This document shows positions 44,461 to 55,440 of a stretch of DNA of 64,000 nt, in pieces (the stretch's first letter is position 1; the number at the start of each line of letters is the position of its first letter). The notes beneath the pieces are model-generated. The model was given only the letters and a program-made list of their open reading frames with translations. It was not told the DNA's origin and searched no databases. Position numbers and translations under genes: made by a program. Location of the stretch: positions 124,001 to 188,000 of the forward strand of contig JAVSML010000964.1 in the NCBI GenBank assembly GCA_038503035.1. The letters are read 5' to 3'. Origin of the DNA: Crocodylus rhombifer. Lineage: Eukaryota > Chordata > Crocodylia > Crocodylidae.

Positions 44461-45241
44461 TCAGCAGGTCCACCAAGTACCCCCTCTATCCTTGTAATTC
44501 CCTCCTGCCACGACTTGGATCTTAACGAAATGAAATAGGGAGGAAGTGGTTGGTATACTAAGGGATACCCATGGGAATTACCATGCTGAATTAGATCTAT
44601 TTCTCAGTGCTTTTATTTAGTTGGTCTCTGTTATTTTACAGGAAACTCCCCATGTGGGAGATTGCAGTCCCGAAGATTGGTCTTGTAGACCCCCCAGGTC
44701 TCCTGACTGGTCCCAGTCCGATAATACAATAAAAATGAGGTTGCATACAATCCCGGTCTCTGCAGTCAATTATTCTATTAACAGTTCTTTACAACCGCCG
44801 CCTGTGTGGCACCCGCCACTAATTATATTATTAGCGGCTGGGGTTCTGGACTCACCCAGACACTTTAAGGTCAGAGCAGGGGTTGTCTGCCTCCTGTGTC
44901 TCTCTCCCTCCGCTGGGCCAGCATGCAGTGTCTCGGCTCCATCTCTCCCCATACTCTCCGTTGCTCCTACTGACTCCAGGTATGTCATGACGGGGTCTGG
45001 GTTCCAGGCTCTCCCTTCCCTGGTTCTCGTCTTCAGGAATTCTCTCCTCCCTCTCTCTCTCTCTCTCTTTCTCTCTTCTGCGGTGCCTGAAGGTGTCCCT
45101 CCTTCACCTTCTCTTCTTCTTATCCTCTGAGGCTGGTTGCCATTGGCCCTTAAGGTCAGGGGCCCACCCCACCGTGTGGTAATTATTTCCAGCTGCCCCC
45201 ATTCTCTTAGCAACAGGGCCTCAATGGAGACCCTGTTACAC
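44461..45241 (-). repeat. 5' LTR of the gypsy element
   Basis: On the minus strand this LTR starts TGTAACAGGGTCTCC near 45240 and runs to about 44461, next to the primer site. AATACAATAAAAATGAGG appears in both LTRs. A (CT)n run at 45047-45077 differs in length from that in the other LTR. It lacks the roughly 115-bp duplicated block of the 3' LTR. Confidence 0.88.
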
Positions 45242-45246
45242 TGGGC

Positions 45247-46635
45247 ATAGGGAACCATCTGAATGATCTATGCATTTTCATGGAGTAGCGCAATCACATT
45301 AAAGATTATCTCTGAATTGATAGAAACAAAGACTAGGTCACCATAGTGAGCAACATTGGTTTACAAAGGCAAAATGTGTTCAGCACAAATCTTTACTGTA
45401 TTTTAGTTCTAAAGGTTAAAATTGCATATGACTTTTAAATAGCAGTAAAGCAGAACGCAGACTGGGGGATGACTACATCTATCACAACAATGCTAATCTG
45501 TAAAATAAGGGCAAATATGTGTACATAAGCAGAGAAGTATGTAAATTTTAAAATGTCAGTTATTCCAGTGATAGCTAAAGAACAAATGAAACATGAAGAA
45601 TGCCAATTACCTTGCTTTAGAAAAGGAGGGAAGCTAGGTATACTGTCTCTCTGCATGTGATTTTGCTAGCCATTGAGGGTTAGGATGTTCTAAATGTCAG
45701 ATACCGTGAGGCTTTGCTAGTCATCATCACTTCAGCACACATTGTCCCTGATTTATATGTAAAGGCTGAAAGAGATATCCAGAAAGTCTTTGTCAGGCTT
45801 GCTTTGACTGCCAAAGTAAGGAAAGTCCTTGGCATAAGGAGCGTGGGAGAGATCAATTAAGGAAAAATTAATAGAATGACTATTTAGAATAGTATGACAC
45901 CTTTGAGAAGTGAAGGACACCTCAGCATTAAGTTGTTCAGAACAAGCTCCAGCTTGTTCTTGGCATGCTGTTCCTTGAAAAAGAGAGAGACAGAGATAGA
46001 AAAGAGGAAGAAAAACTATATGCTTTTTGTCAGAAGATTATAGACAACGAGTCAATAATGAATAGAATCCTAAGTGCTTATCACACTTAGCATACTGGTA
46101 TTGCTCTGTTTTGTGAGGTAATGTTCAGACTAAGCTAATGGTAGTGTTAAGCCAAAGTAAATCACTTGCTGAAAAAAAATTATGTTCAAGAAACAGATTT
46201 TAAGTGGACACGTTAATTTTTAGCTTACTTGAGGTATCGTCTAGAAAAAGGGTATTTTCTATTCTGTGTGAAGAAGTATTAAGGGACATTTCATGCGAGA
46301 GACACTATTTATTTATTTATTGGTAGATTAAATTGTTTATTTTAAACACAAAAATGAATGTCTTTTTATGGTATGAAGAAGCAGTTTGATGCAGAATATA
46401 TCTTTTGGATGTAAAAGCTAAGATCTTGTGTTCATTAGCAATCCCCTTGTGCTCTATGGAAGATAAAGCATGTTAACCTTGAAGTCCCAGATATTTACCT
46501 TATTTTCCTAACTTCCAAGACAATTCAGAATTTAAGAACCTCCCCCGCCCACAACAGTTAGGTTGTATACATGAAAAATGTGTTAATATGTTGTATCATC
46601 CTCTATATGGAATATCATCTTTGGAGGGTTGTCTT
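45247..46635. other. AT-rich non-coding DNA
   Basis: No coding or repeat structure recognised. Confidence 0.45.
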
Positions 46636-46639
46636 AAAT

Positions 46640-47224
46640 TTGTTCCCCTTTCCTCCCCACTGTGGCAGGGAAAGCCATGGCAGGAAGGCAGGCGGTGGAA
46701 GGGAAGGTGTGGCGGGGGTAAGAACCCTTTCTTTTTGTCCCCCCACCACAGTGTCTGTGCCCTCTTGTAACCTCACCCTGCTGCGTGTACCTTCTACCCC
46801 CCACCCTAAGCCTCTGCCTGCCAGCAGCTTCTTCCACCACAACTGCCTTCTGCAACCTTAATCCCTGCTGCTACTTTTTACCCTCTGGCTCCATCTCTTG
46901 CACAGCTCCAGCCTTGTACTCCAACTTGGAGTATGGAGCACATGGTTACTCCAGCTCCTACCTTACCACACAGTGGCTGGAGTAACCATGCCAGGCTGGA
47001 GCAAGCATGTCCTCTGTGTCCTGGGATGGAGCAGGGCCACAGCAGTGCAGCAGCTGAAGGGCAGGTGGCAGTGAAGGGTGGGTGGAGCAGGTTGGGGCAG
47101 AGACAACAGAGGAGCGGGAGCAGTTGTGGTTCTGACTGGGGTGGGGCCAGAGTTAGAGCCACAGCAATCACTTACCTTGGCACTGTCTTGTACTTGAATC
47201 CAAGTTGGGGGACTCCCCCCACGC
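46640..47224. repeat. GC-rich block with a perfect 15-bp palindrome
   Basis: CATGGTTACTCCAGC at 46941-46955 is perfectly mirrored by GCTGGAGTAACCATG at 46976-46990 around a 20-nt loop. Outside this, GGAGCAGG/CAGCTGAAGGGCAGGTGG-type sequence is rich in G. The block may be the interior of an unclassified foldback element, and the CR1 begins right after it. Frames of 60-104 codons on both strands overlap and carry no domain. Confidence 0.45.
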
Positions 47225-47246
47225 AAAATAGAAGAAGGCCAATGTA

Positions 47247-47640
47247 GTGCCTATTTTCAAGAAAGGGAGGAAAGTGGATCCGGCTAACTATAGGCCCATC
47301 AGCCTGACTTCTATCCCAGGGAAGATCTTAGAAAAGTTTATTAAAGAGACCATCCTTAATGGACTGGACGATGCCAACACCCTAAGGGATAGCCAGCACA
47401 GGTTTGTTGCGGGTAGGTCTTGCTTGACCAATCTCATTTCCTTCTACGACCCAGGTTACCTATCACCTGGACAAGGGAGAAGAGATTGATGTCGTATATC
47501 TTGACTTCAAAAAAGCCTTCCCTCTGGTATCCCAGGATCACCTCTTGGTGAAACTTGCCAGTTGTGGCCTTGAGTCCACCATGATTCACTGGCTGGGAAA
47601 CTGGCTTCGTAGTTGGACTCAACATCTTCATTAATGAAGT
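47247..47640 (+). pseudogene. CR1 ORF2, first part of RT
   Basis: The open segment 47247-47489 encodes FKKGRKVDPANYRPISLTS and QHRFVAGRSCLTNLISFYD (RT motifs 1-2). A frameshift near 47450-47489 is followed by YLDFKKAFPLVSQDHLLVKL with the first catalytic Asp, IHWLGNWLRSWT, and then directly NIFINEVDIGVRSGLAKF. The block normally found between these last two is missing. Confidence 0.85.
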
Positions 47641-47674
47641 GGACATTGGAGTCAGAAGTGGATTGGCCAAGTTT

Positions 47675-47933
47675 CATAGATTTCACAGATTCATAGACAT
47701 TAGGGCTGGAAGGGACCTCGGAAGATCATCGAGTCCAGCCCCCCGCCCAAAGGGCAGGAAGTCAGCTGGGGTCATATGATCCCAGCAAGATAAGCATCCA
47801 ATTTGCTCTTGAAGATATTCAGAGGAGGTGCTTGAACCACCTCCGATGGCAGGCTGTTCCAGACCTTGGGGGCTCGGACAGTAAAGAAATTCTTCCTTAT
47901 GTCCAGCCTGAAATGGTCTCGCAGTAGTTTATG
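47675..47933 (-). mobile_element. CR1 3' fragment nested in the plus-strand CR1
   Basis: In opposite orientation to its host, this 259-bp piece has the CR1 terminal motif at its left edge (CATAGATTTCACAGATTCAT) and encodes FRLDIRKNFFTVRAPKVWNS on the minus strand. AAGTTT flanks it at 47669-47674 and 47934-47939, a candidate target duplication. It belongs to the same or a very close CR1 family as its host. Confidence 0.85.
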
Positions 47934-48422
47934 AAGTTTGCCGATGACACCAAACTTTGGGGCAAAGCATCCACACCAGAAGACAGGCGGGTGATCCAGG
48001 CTGACCTGGACAAGCTCAGCAAATGGGCAGATGAGAACCTGATGGTGTTTAACACCGAAAAATGCAAGGTTCTCCACCTTGGGAAGAAAAACCTACAGCA
48101 TCCTTATAGGCTTGGCAGTGCTATGCTGGCTAGCACTACGGAAGAAAGAGACTTGGGGGTCATCATTGACCACAAGATAAGCATGAGCCTGCAATGCGAT
48201 GCTGCAGCTAGTAAAGTGACCAAAACACTGGTTTGCTTCCATAGATGCTTCTCAAGCACATCCCAGGATGTCATTCTCTCCTTGTACTTGACCTTGGTGA
48301 GGCCGCAGCTGCAGTACTGCATCCAGTTTTGGGCTCCACAATTCAAAAAAGATGTGGAGAAGCTTGAGAGAGTCCAGAGAAGAGCCACGCGCATGATCAG
48401 AGGTCAGGAAAACAGGCCTTAA
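47931..48422 (+). pseudogene. CR1 ORF2, catalytic RT end and C-terminal region
   Basis: A 163-codon open segment resuming after the nested insertion with [24 protein letters not shown] is the catalytic pair. KCKVLHLGKKNLQHPY, TTEERDLGVIIDHKISM and LERVQRRATRMIRG follow. A stop at 48421 ends it, and degraded C-terminal sequence continues to about 48740. The first codons MK come from the target duplication junction and not from a true start. Confidence 0.9.
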
Positions 48423-48832
48423 AACGACAGGCTGAGAGCCTTGGGGCTCTTTAGCCTGGAAAAGCATAGGCTCAGGGGTGATCTGATGGCCAGCTGTAAG
48501 TTTTTCGGGGTGACCACCAGTATGTGGGGGAACGTTTGTTCACCAGAGCGCCCCAAGGGATGACGAGGTCGAACTGTCATAAACTACTGTGAGACGTTTC
48601 AGGCCGGACATAAAGAAGAATTTCTGTACTGTCCGAGCCCCCAAGGTCTGGAACAGCCTGCCATCAGAGGTGGTTCAAGCACCTACATTGAACACCTTCA
48701 AGAGTAAATTAGATGCTTATCTTGCTGGGATCCTATGACCCTAGCTGACTTCCTGCCCTTTGGGCAGGGGGCTGGACTCGATGATCTTCCAAGGTCCCTT
48801 CCAGCCCTAATGTCTATGAAATCTATGAAAAT

Positions 48833-51800
48833 AGGAAAAATCCCTGTCCTTGCATTCAACTAAATTACCTTTGCAGCTTAAATTGGGTATGGTATTATTT
48901 GCTTCCTGTAGTTATATGACTGCTGCATTTTGATGGCTTGGGAACTGAGTTCTGATAATACTAAAATCAGTTTAAACTTTGGAAATATGTTGGGATGAAA
49001 GGTATTATGTATGTGGAAAGTATAATATTATAGTTATTATTAGAAAATGAAAAATTGAAATATAGGAAAGTATCTGCAGAAAGTTTAGAGCTACCGACAA
49101 AATGCAGCTTGAGCTCTTTCCAGTCACTTGCTTTATGAAAGCAGGGCAATAGCATTACATAGCAATATAAAGTCAAGCATCTCTGGATATGGTTTTACTG
49201 TATTTTAAAATCAAGAGGCTGAATATAATTTAAGGCAGCTCTAGCCAAGTAAGAGCCCATCGCTCAACTATTTTTTCAACATAGTTTGGTTGGGTGGGGT
49301 CCCTTTGTAAGCACGTGGCTGCCAAGCTACAGCATTCAATGAGCAAACCATGTTGTGAAATAAGTCTTCCAGTTTTTCAAAGGTCATATACTCTCTTCTA
49401 TTAAATAACATATTGAAGTGTCCCTATGCCAGTTCTAGAGGGCTAGAGGTTTGGTAACCAGCCAGTACCTTGTTATAAACTTCCTGGCACAGGCAAGTAG
49501 TGTTCGAAACAAATTCTATTGATGTGTTAATAAAAAGAATTTGGAAACACTTACACTTGGCTGTCCCAAGAGGAAATTAATTTCAGTCCTTTCATGATGC
49601 ATTTCACCAAGAAATTCAGCTCTTTCCTTACTAAGAAAAGCAACAAGTTATGGTTAGTGCACAGTGAATAACTCACAAAAATAATTTATTTGATTAATGC
49701 GGCCTATGGTTTTTTTGTTTGTTTTTTTAAATCTTGTAATTTTTTTTGTGAGCAGATCGTGCGTTCTTGATATATATTTGATTAATTATTTTTCCCTGTG
49801 GCTTTATTACAAAAGGTTTCCTCTGACCACTCACTTTCCAAAATGAAAGCTTTTTCTTTTTAAGCTTAACAGCAGTGTGTAATGTAAGACACAGGCATTG
49901 TTTCTTTCTCTTGATTGGTCAAACATGAAATAAATTTTGAAATGAATATTTCCATATGAAAACCAAGGCTGCAGTTTGCAATCAGTTCTGCTACTGAAGA
50001 CTTTGAATGCCTTTGGATCCCTGTTGAAATCAATATGGCTCTCTCTGGGCATGTGGGAATATCTGAGTAGATCTCATTGTAGGGCTCCAGCCTAAAAAAT
50101 AGGCTTTGGCACAAACTTGTGCATGGGACCCTGCTTTTCATGAATACTTATGCTGGTAAAAGTCATATGAGCGTTCACAGAAAATGGTGTCAATATGCCT
50201 GAATTAACTTTGAAATTCCATTAAATATTCTTAGAATATTTTTTACAGTATTTTCCTACATTGGGCTAAGACCATTATTATTTATATTAGAGTGGATCTA
50301 GGCCCTATAGTTTTACACACTGCCCAAACACACAAAATGGTATGATGGCTGCCCTATGGAGCATATGGCTGGAGAGAACTGTTATACCTGCAGAAGGCTT
50401 TTTTAGATCAGCAGTTTACTCAAGTTTTGTTTCACCCAGAATTTTACAGGTACATTGTAAGAGACAAAATGGGTTGTACCATTTTATGCCTCATGGTGCT
50501 TCTTTACAAGGATATATTGTTATTTTTGCATAAAAAAGCAGGTCTTGTCTGCATGCCATTGATGGGTATATTGGCCCCATTAGTGCTAGTGAGAAAAGCC
50601 TTTGAGTTGACAGATAGCCTGTTTCAGAGAGATCTGCAAGATGGTAACCTATGGACAAGGCATGTGGTTACTGGGGAGCAGTAGAGGTTTGAGGTGGTCA
50701 TTTCAGGTTTATGTAAAGCAGTCAGAACATGTTTATGCTGGGAATGACAACAAGTGACAACATGTTATCTAATAGGATGTGCCACACAGGGTACACATAG
50801 ACAGTCACATTTATAATCATGTTGCTGGTGATGGCTAACTCTAGGTATATATGGTTATAATGGGACTTAAGTAGCTTATTTTTATTGGCTTGCAGAAAGT
50901 TGTCAGGCATGATGATTTGGATGGCTGATTCCTGAACTGCCAGTTGAGAGGCTAGGGTGGTTGCCTATTTTGGGAAAGGCAGTCTATACTAATAAAACAA
51001 GAATAATTGATCTTCATATAGCTGCCCAGCAGTAAATTTTAAAGTCCAGAAGGAATAAGTCTCCCTCTGTGAGCAAATTTAATGTGGTGTGTCCTTTCCT
51101 AGCTTGGCTGTTATGCTAAATGCACATCAGTCATAGGGTTGAGTTTCTGAAAAAGTTACATATGGAGCAATGGATAGTTTGAAATAAGATCTGATTTATA
51201 CAATATGTGCCAAATTATGAGAGGTCCTTGGGTAGCCATGTGGAGGCTGTATAATTGCAGTCCTTGAGTTCCTGAGCTGAAAGCTTGTGGCTCATCCAAA
51301 GGCAGCCTGGTCTTGGAGCAAACTGTCTATTTCTTTTTAAGGGGTAATGCAGCAGCCATGGTCTTGGGGAACTGTGGTGCTTTCTGGGCAGGAAAACTCT
51401 CTGCTGCCTCTGGTATGGGCCTGGACCTATTAGGTAGAGCTGTGTAAAAAGTGCATTTTTACACAGATGTCCAAAAATTGAAAAATAATATTTTTCTTTT
51501 TTTGATGTTTTTATTGCAGATGATTTAACCCTTTTCTTCATTGTTTTTAACGGACCTTTAAAAATAACATTATTTTAAAGCAAAAAGTCAATGTGTAATT
51601 TCAACCTTTCCAAAAATATGTTTTAACTTTTCTGATTCCTCCTTCCCTAACCTCCCTCTCTTTCTTCCCTCCTTGGCTCCCCTATCTCCTTGTTGCATGA
51701 TTTAATTTGTCTGAAAGTGAATTTCTCAGTGAATTTACCACGTATTAAAAATATCTGCTTAGCTCTGCTAGTTGAAAAACTTGTCTTGGTTCTCTTTTTG

Positions 51801-52865
51801 CCTACCCTATAGTGTTCAGGAATAATTTTGCTGAAGACAATAATCATCCTGATGGCTCAATGGAGGTGGATCAGACTCAATATTTTAAAACTTCTATAAT
51901 ATTCCTTGAGCCACCCTTTCCAAAACAGAAAAATATAGGGAGTTATTAAGTGATGCTTAGTTTTCAAAGGGGCAGAGAAACAGATTGCTGTATTCTTGAA
52001 TGTCCCGTTCTGGTTCTCTATAAAGCAACAAAAGCAGCCTCAGTGAAGAAAAAGGGTAAGTGTGGATGCCCAGATTAAACAGTTGGACAAATCAACTCAC
52101 AATTTTTGTACACAATATCTAAGCTTTTTTCCTGAATCAAGTGTTCTGTTCAGTGGGATCCTGTCTGGTACCTGACCTCAGTGAGCATAGAATAGGTCAC
52201 AAAGTTATTACTTGGAGTCCATTACTGTGTGAAAGTATGTATTACAAGGCAATATTGAATTTGGAAAAGAAAAAGGAAGAGAGTGTAATGCTGTGCAGTT
52301 TCAGCTGCTAATTGTGCCTAGATTAGTTAATTAGATAATTAACATAAGAATGATTTCTTTTCATTTTAGAACATGGTATATTTACAATAGAGCTGTTCAT
52401 AAGGAGAGTGCTATGCTGTGGGAAACACTAATTAATTTTGTAAATTTGGACCTTTAATTGCTAAAGTACTGTGCTTTCTCAATGTTTGTTTTAGAGTAAT
52501 GTTAACAGATTACTCCCTACTTGGAGGAGTATTTATCCTCTCAGCCAGCTGAATGTATACTTCTCTCCCTACAACCAGAATTTCAGTCCTGTCACAGTAT
52601 TAACTCTGTTACACCTGGAGTTAAACACCTGACTATTCCTTCTTCACAAGGCCCACAACCATGATTGCTTAGCTATCACTGTGAATGCGCAATATCAGCA
52701 TATAAAATAATCAGCTGAAATACAATCATAACATGACAAGGAAACTAGTCAAAGACAGTTTCCCTTGGATCTGCAAGCTAAGGACATAATGGACAGTGCT
52801 GGACTTCTGTGGAATGCTTCCAGGGAGTGCTTCATGTACTGCTCATTTCACTGGCTTGCACTTAA
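48833..52865. other. AT-rich non-coding DNA
   Basis: No exon or RNA gene recognised. 49960-50095 has the look of an old interspersed repeat (CAATCAGTTCTGCTACTGAA, then GTAGATCTCATTGTAGGGCT) but cannot be named. Confidence 0.45.
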
Positions 52866-52870
52866 TGTCT

Positions 52871-53189
52871 TAGGCTAGGTACAGACATTTAAAAAGCCCA
52901 AGGCAGAATCAATCTAAGTTACATGGCCTTCTGTACATGGCATAGTTTAGATCAGCTGTAAATGAAATACACCTTCACCCTTTGATGGGGGGGCGGGGAG
53001 GCAGGGGATGGGAGAAGCAAATCTTAGACTGCGTACCACCATTTTTCAATCAGTCTATGTGTGCCGAACTTTGTTCTGTTACGGGGATAGACTAGTTTTC
53101 TATCACTTACAATGGTAAAAGTATAATGTCTTTACCCAGCCACAGTCTCAGATTCACATAAGTCCAGAGGACACCTAGGTGGAATTTAG
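52871..53189. mobile_element. Possible MITE fragment
   Basis: Begins TTAGGCTAGGTACAGACATT, a pattern seen at ends of sauropsid DNA-transposon remnants, and contains a G-tract near 52987. A matching right end was not found, so the limits are guesses. Confidence 0.3.
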
Positions 53190-53521
53190 GGGCATTTATA
53201 CACATACTTCTTTTTCCTGCTACATACGGGAGATCTCCCGCTTTGCAGCAGACTTGATTAATCGAACCTGCTCTGCATGTGAGCTGAGGTGACTTGTGCT
53301 TTTCTGCATGCAGTTGTATAAGTGTTAAAATGCGCATCAGCATGCAGAGACTGGTGGTGGTGTGTGTTTGAACTAAAGAATCTCTGAGGTGTTTTAGTTC
53401 AAAACCTCACTGCTGCTGTTTTCTCAGTGCTATTTCTCCTCTTATGCCACTGCAAGTGCCACAACGTCAGGCTCTTTTCAAAGCACCCGGGGCTCTGGCT
53501 CTTACACATGTAAAAATGCCC
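53190..53521. mobile_element. Palindromic MITE A, copy 2
   Basis: The termini GGGCATTTATACACAT and ACATGTAAAAATGCCC are inverted repeats. The centre holds TTGAACTAAA (53368-53377) and TTTAGTTCAA (53393-53402), the same 10-bp pair as in the copy at 22695. AGTTGTATAAGTG and AAAATGCGCATCAGCA are also shared with that copy. No coding capacity. Confidence 0.7.
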
Positions 53522-54555
53522 AAAGTTCCTAAATCCAAGAATGAAATCCTGAAATCCCCTCACTAACCCTAGGTACGCATGTTTGCATCACCTAAGTTCT
53601 GCTGCTGGGATGCCCAGAACTGTTTCCATCTTGACAGAGCGGCTCAGCATCTATCTAATACCTACGTCTGATGGGGGGTCCTCAGTTCTTCTGCCTCTGT
53701 CTGGGGTTAAATGCAATCAGTGAGCTCTAAGCATGCCTTTTGCATCCTGGAGTGGTGCCTAACCTCACGAAAGGGTTTCCAGCTGTGAATCCTGCTCTGG
53801 TGAGGACACCAAAGGGGTGGGATTTGAGACATACAACTTCAGCATTTTTCTACTGTCTAGTTTGGGTGGCTCTCTGTTTGGATTGCCATTTGTTTAAAAC
53901 CCATGGTGAGATACCTAACTCTCCCCACATGTTGTACAGAGAGCTTAGGTGAGTACTTCAGGCTGTGGCTTGTACCCTGAAAGCCAGGTGCCTAAGAAGA
54001 TGGCAATATGCAAACTTACTGTGTGGGACAATTGCACCATCAGGTACACCATACTGCTGTCCACAGACTGTCCCCTAAAATAGAAGCAGTGTTACCGTAT
54101 CTATGTGATGCTTCAGGCAGGCTAATTAGCATCCCATGTGAATTAGCAACCTTCAGTACTTTGTGGACACAAGTATACCACTTTCAGCTCTGGAGGCAGC
54201 TTGCATGGGGGTACACAGATGCCTGAAGGTGCTACAGTCCAGCACAATAAGTTTATTCAGTAAATTTAGTTCCCCTTGTGGATCTATTTCTTTTTCTTTG
54301 CTTTCAGATTTTCCAGCGGACTCAGTGAGGCCAAAGGACCACCTTATTACCATGACCAGAACTAGGTGAAATGCTTCCAATTGCACTACCTTCCATTCAG
54401 TTCAGGATCTTGATCGCCTTCAACAGCTTTGCTTCTTATGAATGATGGAACTGTCTACCTCAATAGTGAAAAGCTTGCATGCTAAGTATGTGATTTATAT
54501 GCTTCCCATGCCAACAAAAGCTTACAGAAGAGAGCAAAATAACTTATAAAACAAA
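53522..54555. other. Non-coding DNA, possible old repeat
   Basis: 53550-53990 has moderately GC-rich text with CTAGGTACGCATG and AGCTTAGGTGAG blocks but no defined ends. Short frames without domains. Confidence 0.4.
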
Positions 54556-54559
54556 CAGG

Positions 54560-55440
54560 AGAAACTAAATAAGTTACAAAAGCCAATAGAGTATTAAAGT
54601 AAACTGTAGTTCAATACCCACTCCTTTCCTCCCTCCCCACCCCACTAGCATTAGCCAAACAATAGCCCAGCTCTTGTGTTTCTGCAAGATGCCCATGCTC
54701 TGGCTCTGTTGTATCTCAAGGGGGAGGCAGTTCCAAAGTTGAGGGATTATATCAAGAACCACTTCCCATGTGTTTCTGACAAGCAAACTTGGTGCATTGA
54801 TGATTCTTGCAAGAGGTTGCTCTCAGCTGATTTTTAGGGATTGTGATGGGGTATAAGGGAAAAAGTAATCCCTCAGGTATTTAGGGCCTGGGTCATTTAC
54901 GGCCTCATGGGTCAAAACCAGCACTTTGAATTGCACCCAGAAAGATATTGGAAGTCAGTGCAGACTCTCGAGCACTGGAGTTATGAGCTACTGACAACCC
55001 ATCCCTATTAGAAAGTGATCCACCACATTATGTACCAGATGCAGCTTCCATATAGTCACTGAGGGCAATCCCAGAAAGAACCTCAAGGCTATGAAGGCAT
55101 GGAAGATGGTGACCAGTTCTGAATCTGAAAGGAAGGGTCACAGCCTTCTTACCAGATGGAGCTGGTGAAAGATACTTCTAGGCACTATAGCCATCTGGAG
55201 ATCCAGGTGCACCAGAGGATGCAGGAGTACCACAAGGCTGTGTACCTGAATAAAAAGCAGGGGCTGGACCAAACTGATAATGGTATCCTAGGTCAAGTAG
55301 TATGCCCACCACCATCGCCTCTGTCTTCTCTGGATTCAGATAGAAAGCCTGAAAAGGTTTGTTTGGTGCCTACTCAGCAGCTTGCTCGAGAATCTGAAAT
55401 TATTTCCAGTGGTACCTACAATTTGTCATGGATTTGATCA
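54560..55440 (-). mobile_element. L2-like LINE remnant, minus strand
   Basis: On the minus strand 55010-54840 encodes ITPVLESLH, then LPISFWVQFKVLVLTHEAV and GPKYLRDYFFPLYP. This is the conserved ITPVLxxLHWLPVxxRxxFKxLxLTxKAL block after the RT core in L2/CR1-like LINEs. The Trp of LHW is a stop here. Upstream (about 55045) is SVTIWKLHLVHNVV, like TIRKLQLVQNAA. Downstream, 54574-54786 has PQLWNCLPLEIQQSQSM, like PxLWNSLPxEIR. The piece has no intact frame and no clear 3' end. Confidence 0.75.

Larger units (their letters stand above)
39305..45246 (-). mobile_element. Ty3/gypsy LTR retrotransposon, Gmr1-like, complete but inactive
   Basis: Two LTRs (39310-40184 and 44461-45241) flank an internal region encoding, on the minus strand, Gag, protease, integrase, reverse transcriptase and RNase H in that order. 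A polypurine tract adjoins the 3' LTR and a tRNA-Gly-type primer site lies next to the 5' LTR. TGGGC occurs just outside both ends (39305-39309, 45242-45246), a candidate 5-bp target duplication. Integrase before RT is copia-like but the sequence motifs are gypsy, as in the described Gmr1-type group of deuterostomes. No envelope gene is present. Each coding domain has stops or frameshifts. Confidence 0.88.
47225..48832 (+). mobile_element. CR1 LINE, plus strand, with a nested CR1 inside
   Basis: It begins in the RT domain (MPIFKKGRKVDPANYRPISL) and runs through [48 protein letters not shown] and QRRATRMIRG to the 3' terminus with CTCGATGATCTTCC and CTAATGTCTATGAAATCTATG. It lacks ORF1 and the endonuclease. 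About 100 bp coding for the QGSVLGP-type RT motif is deleted near 47617. Between 47675 and 47933 it is interrupted by another CR1. Confidence 0.92.

Noticed and set aside
39305..45246. Endogenous retrovirus with envelope
   Set aside because: Nothing between RNase H and the polypurine tract could encode an envelope. Domain order and motifs are those of a gypsy retrotransposon.
44621..45258. 162-169 codon frames in the 5' LTR
   Set aside because: Same LTR-derived artefact as in the other LTR.
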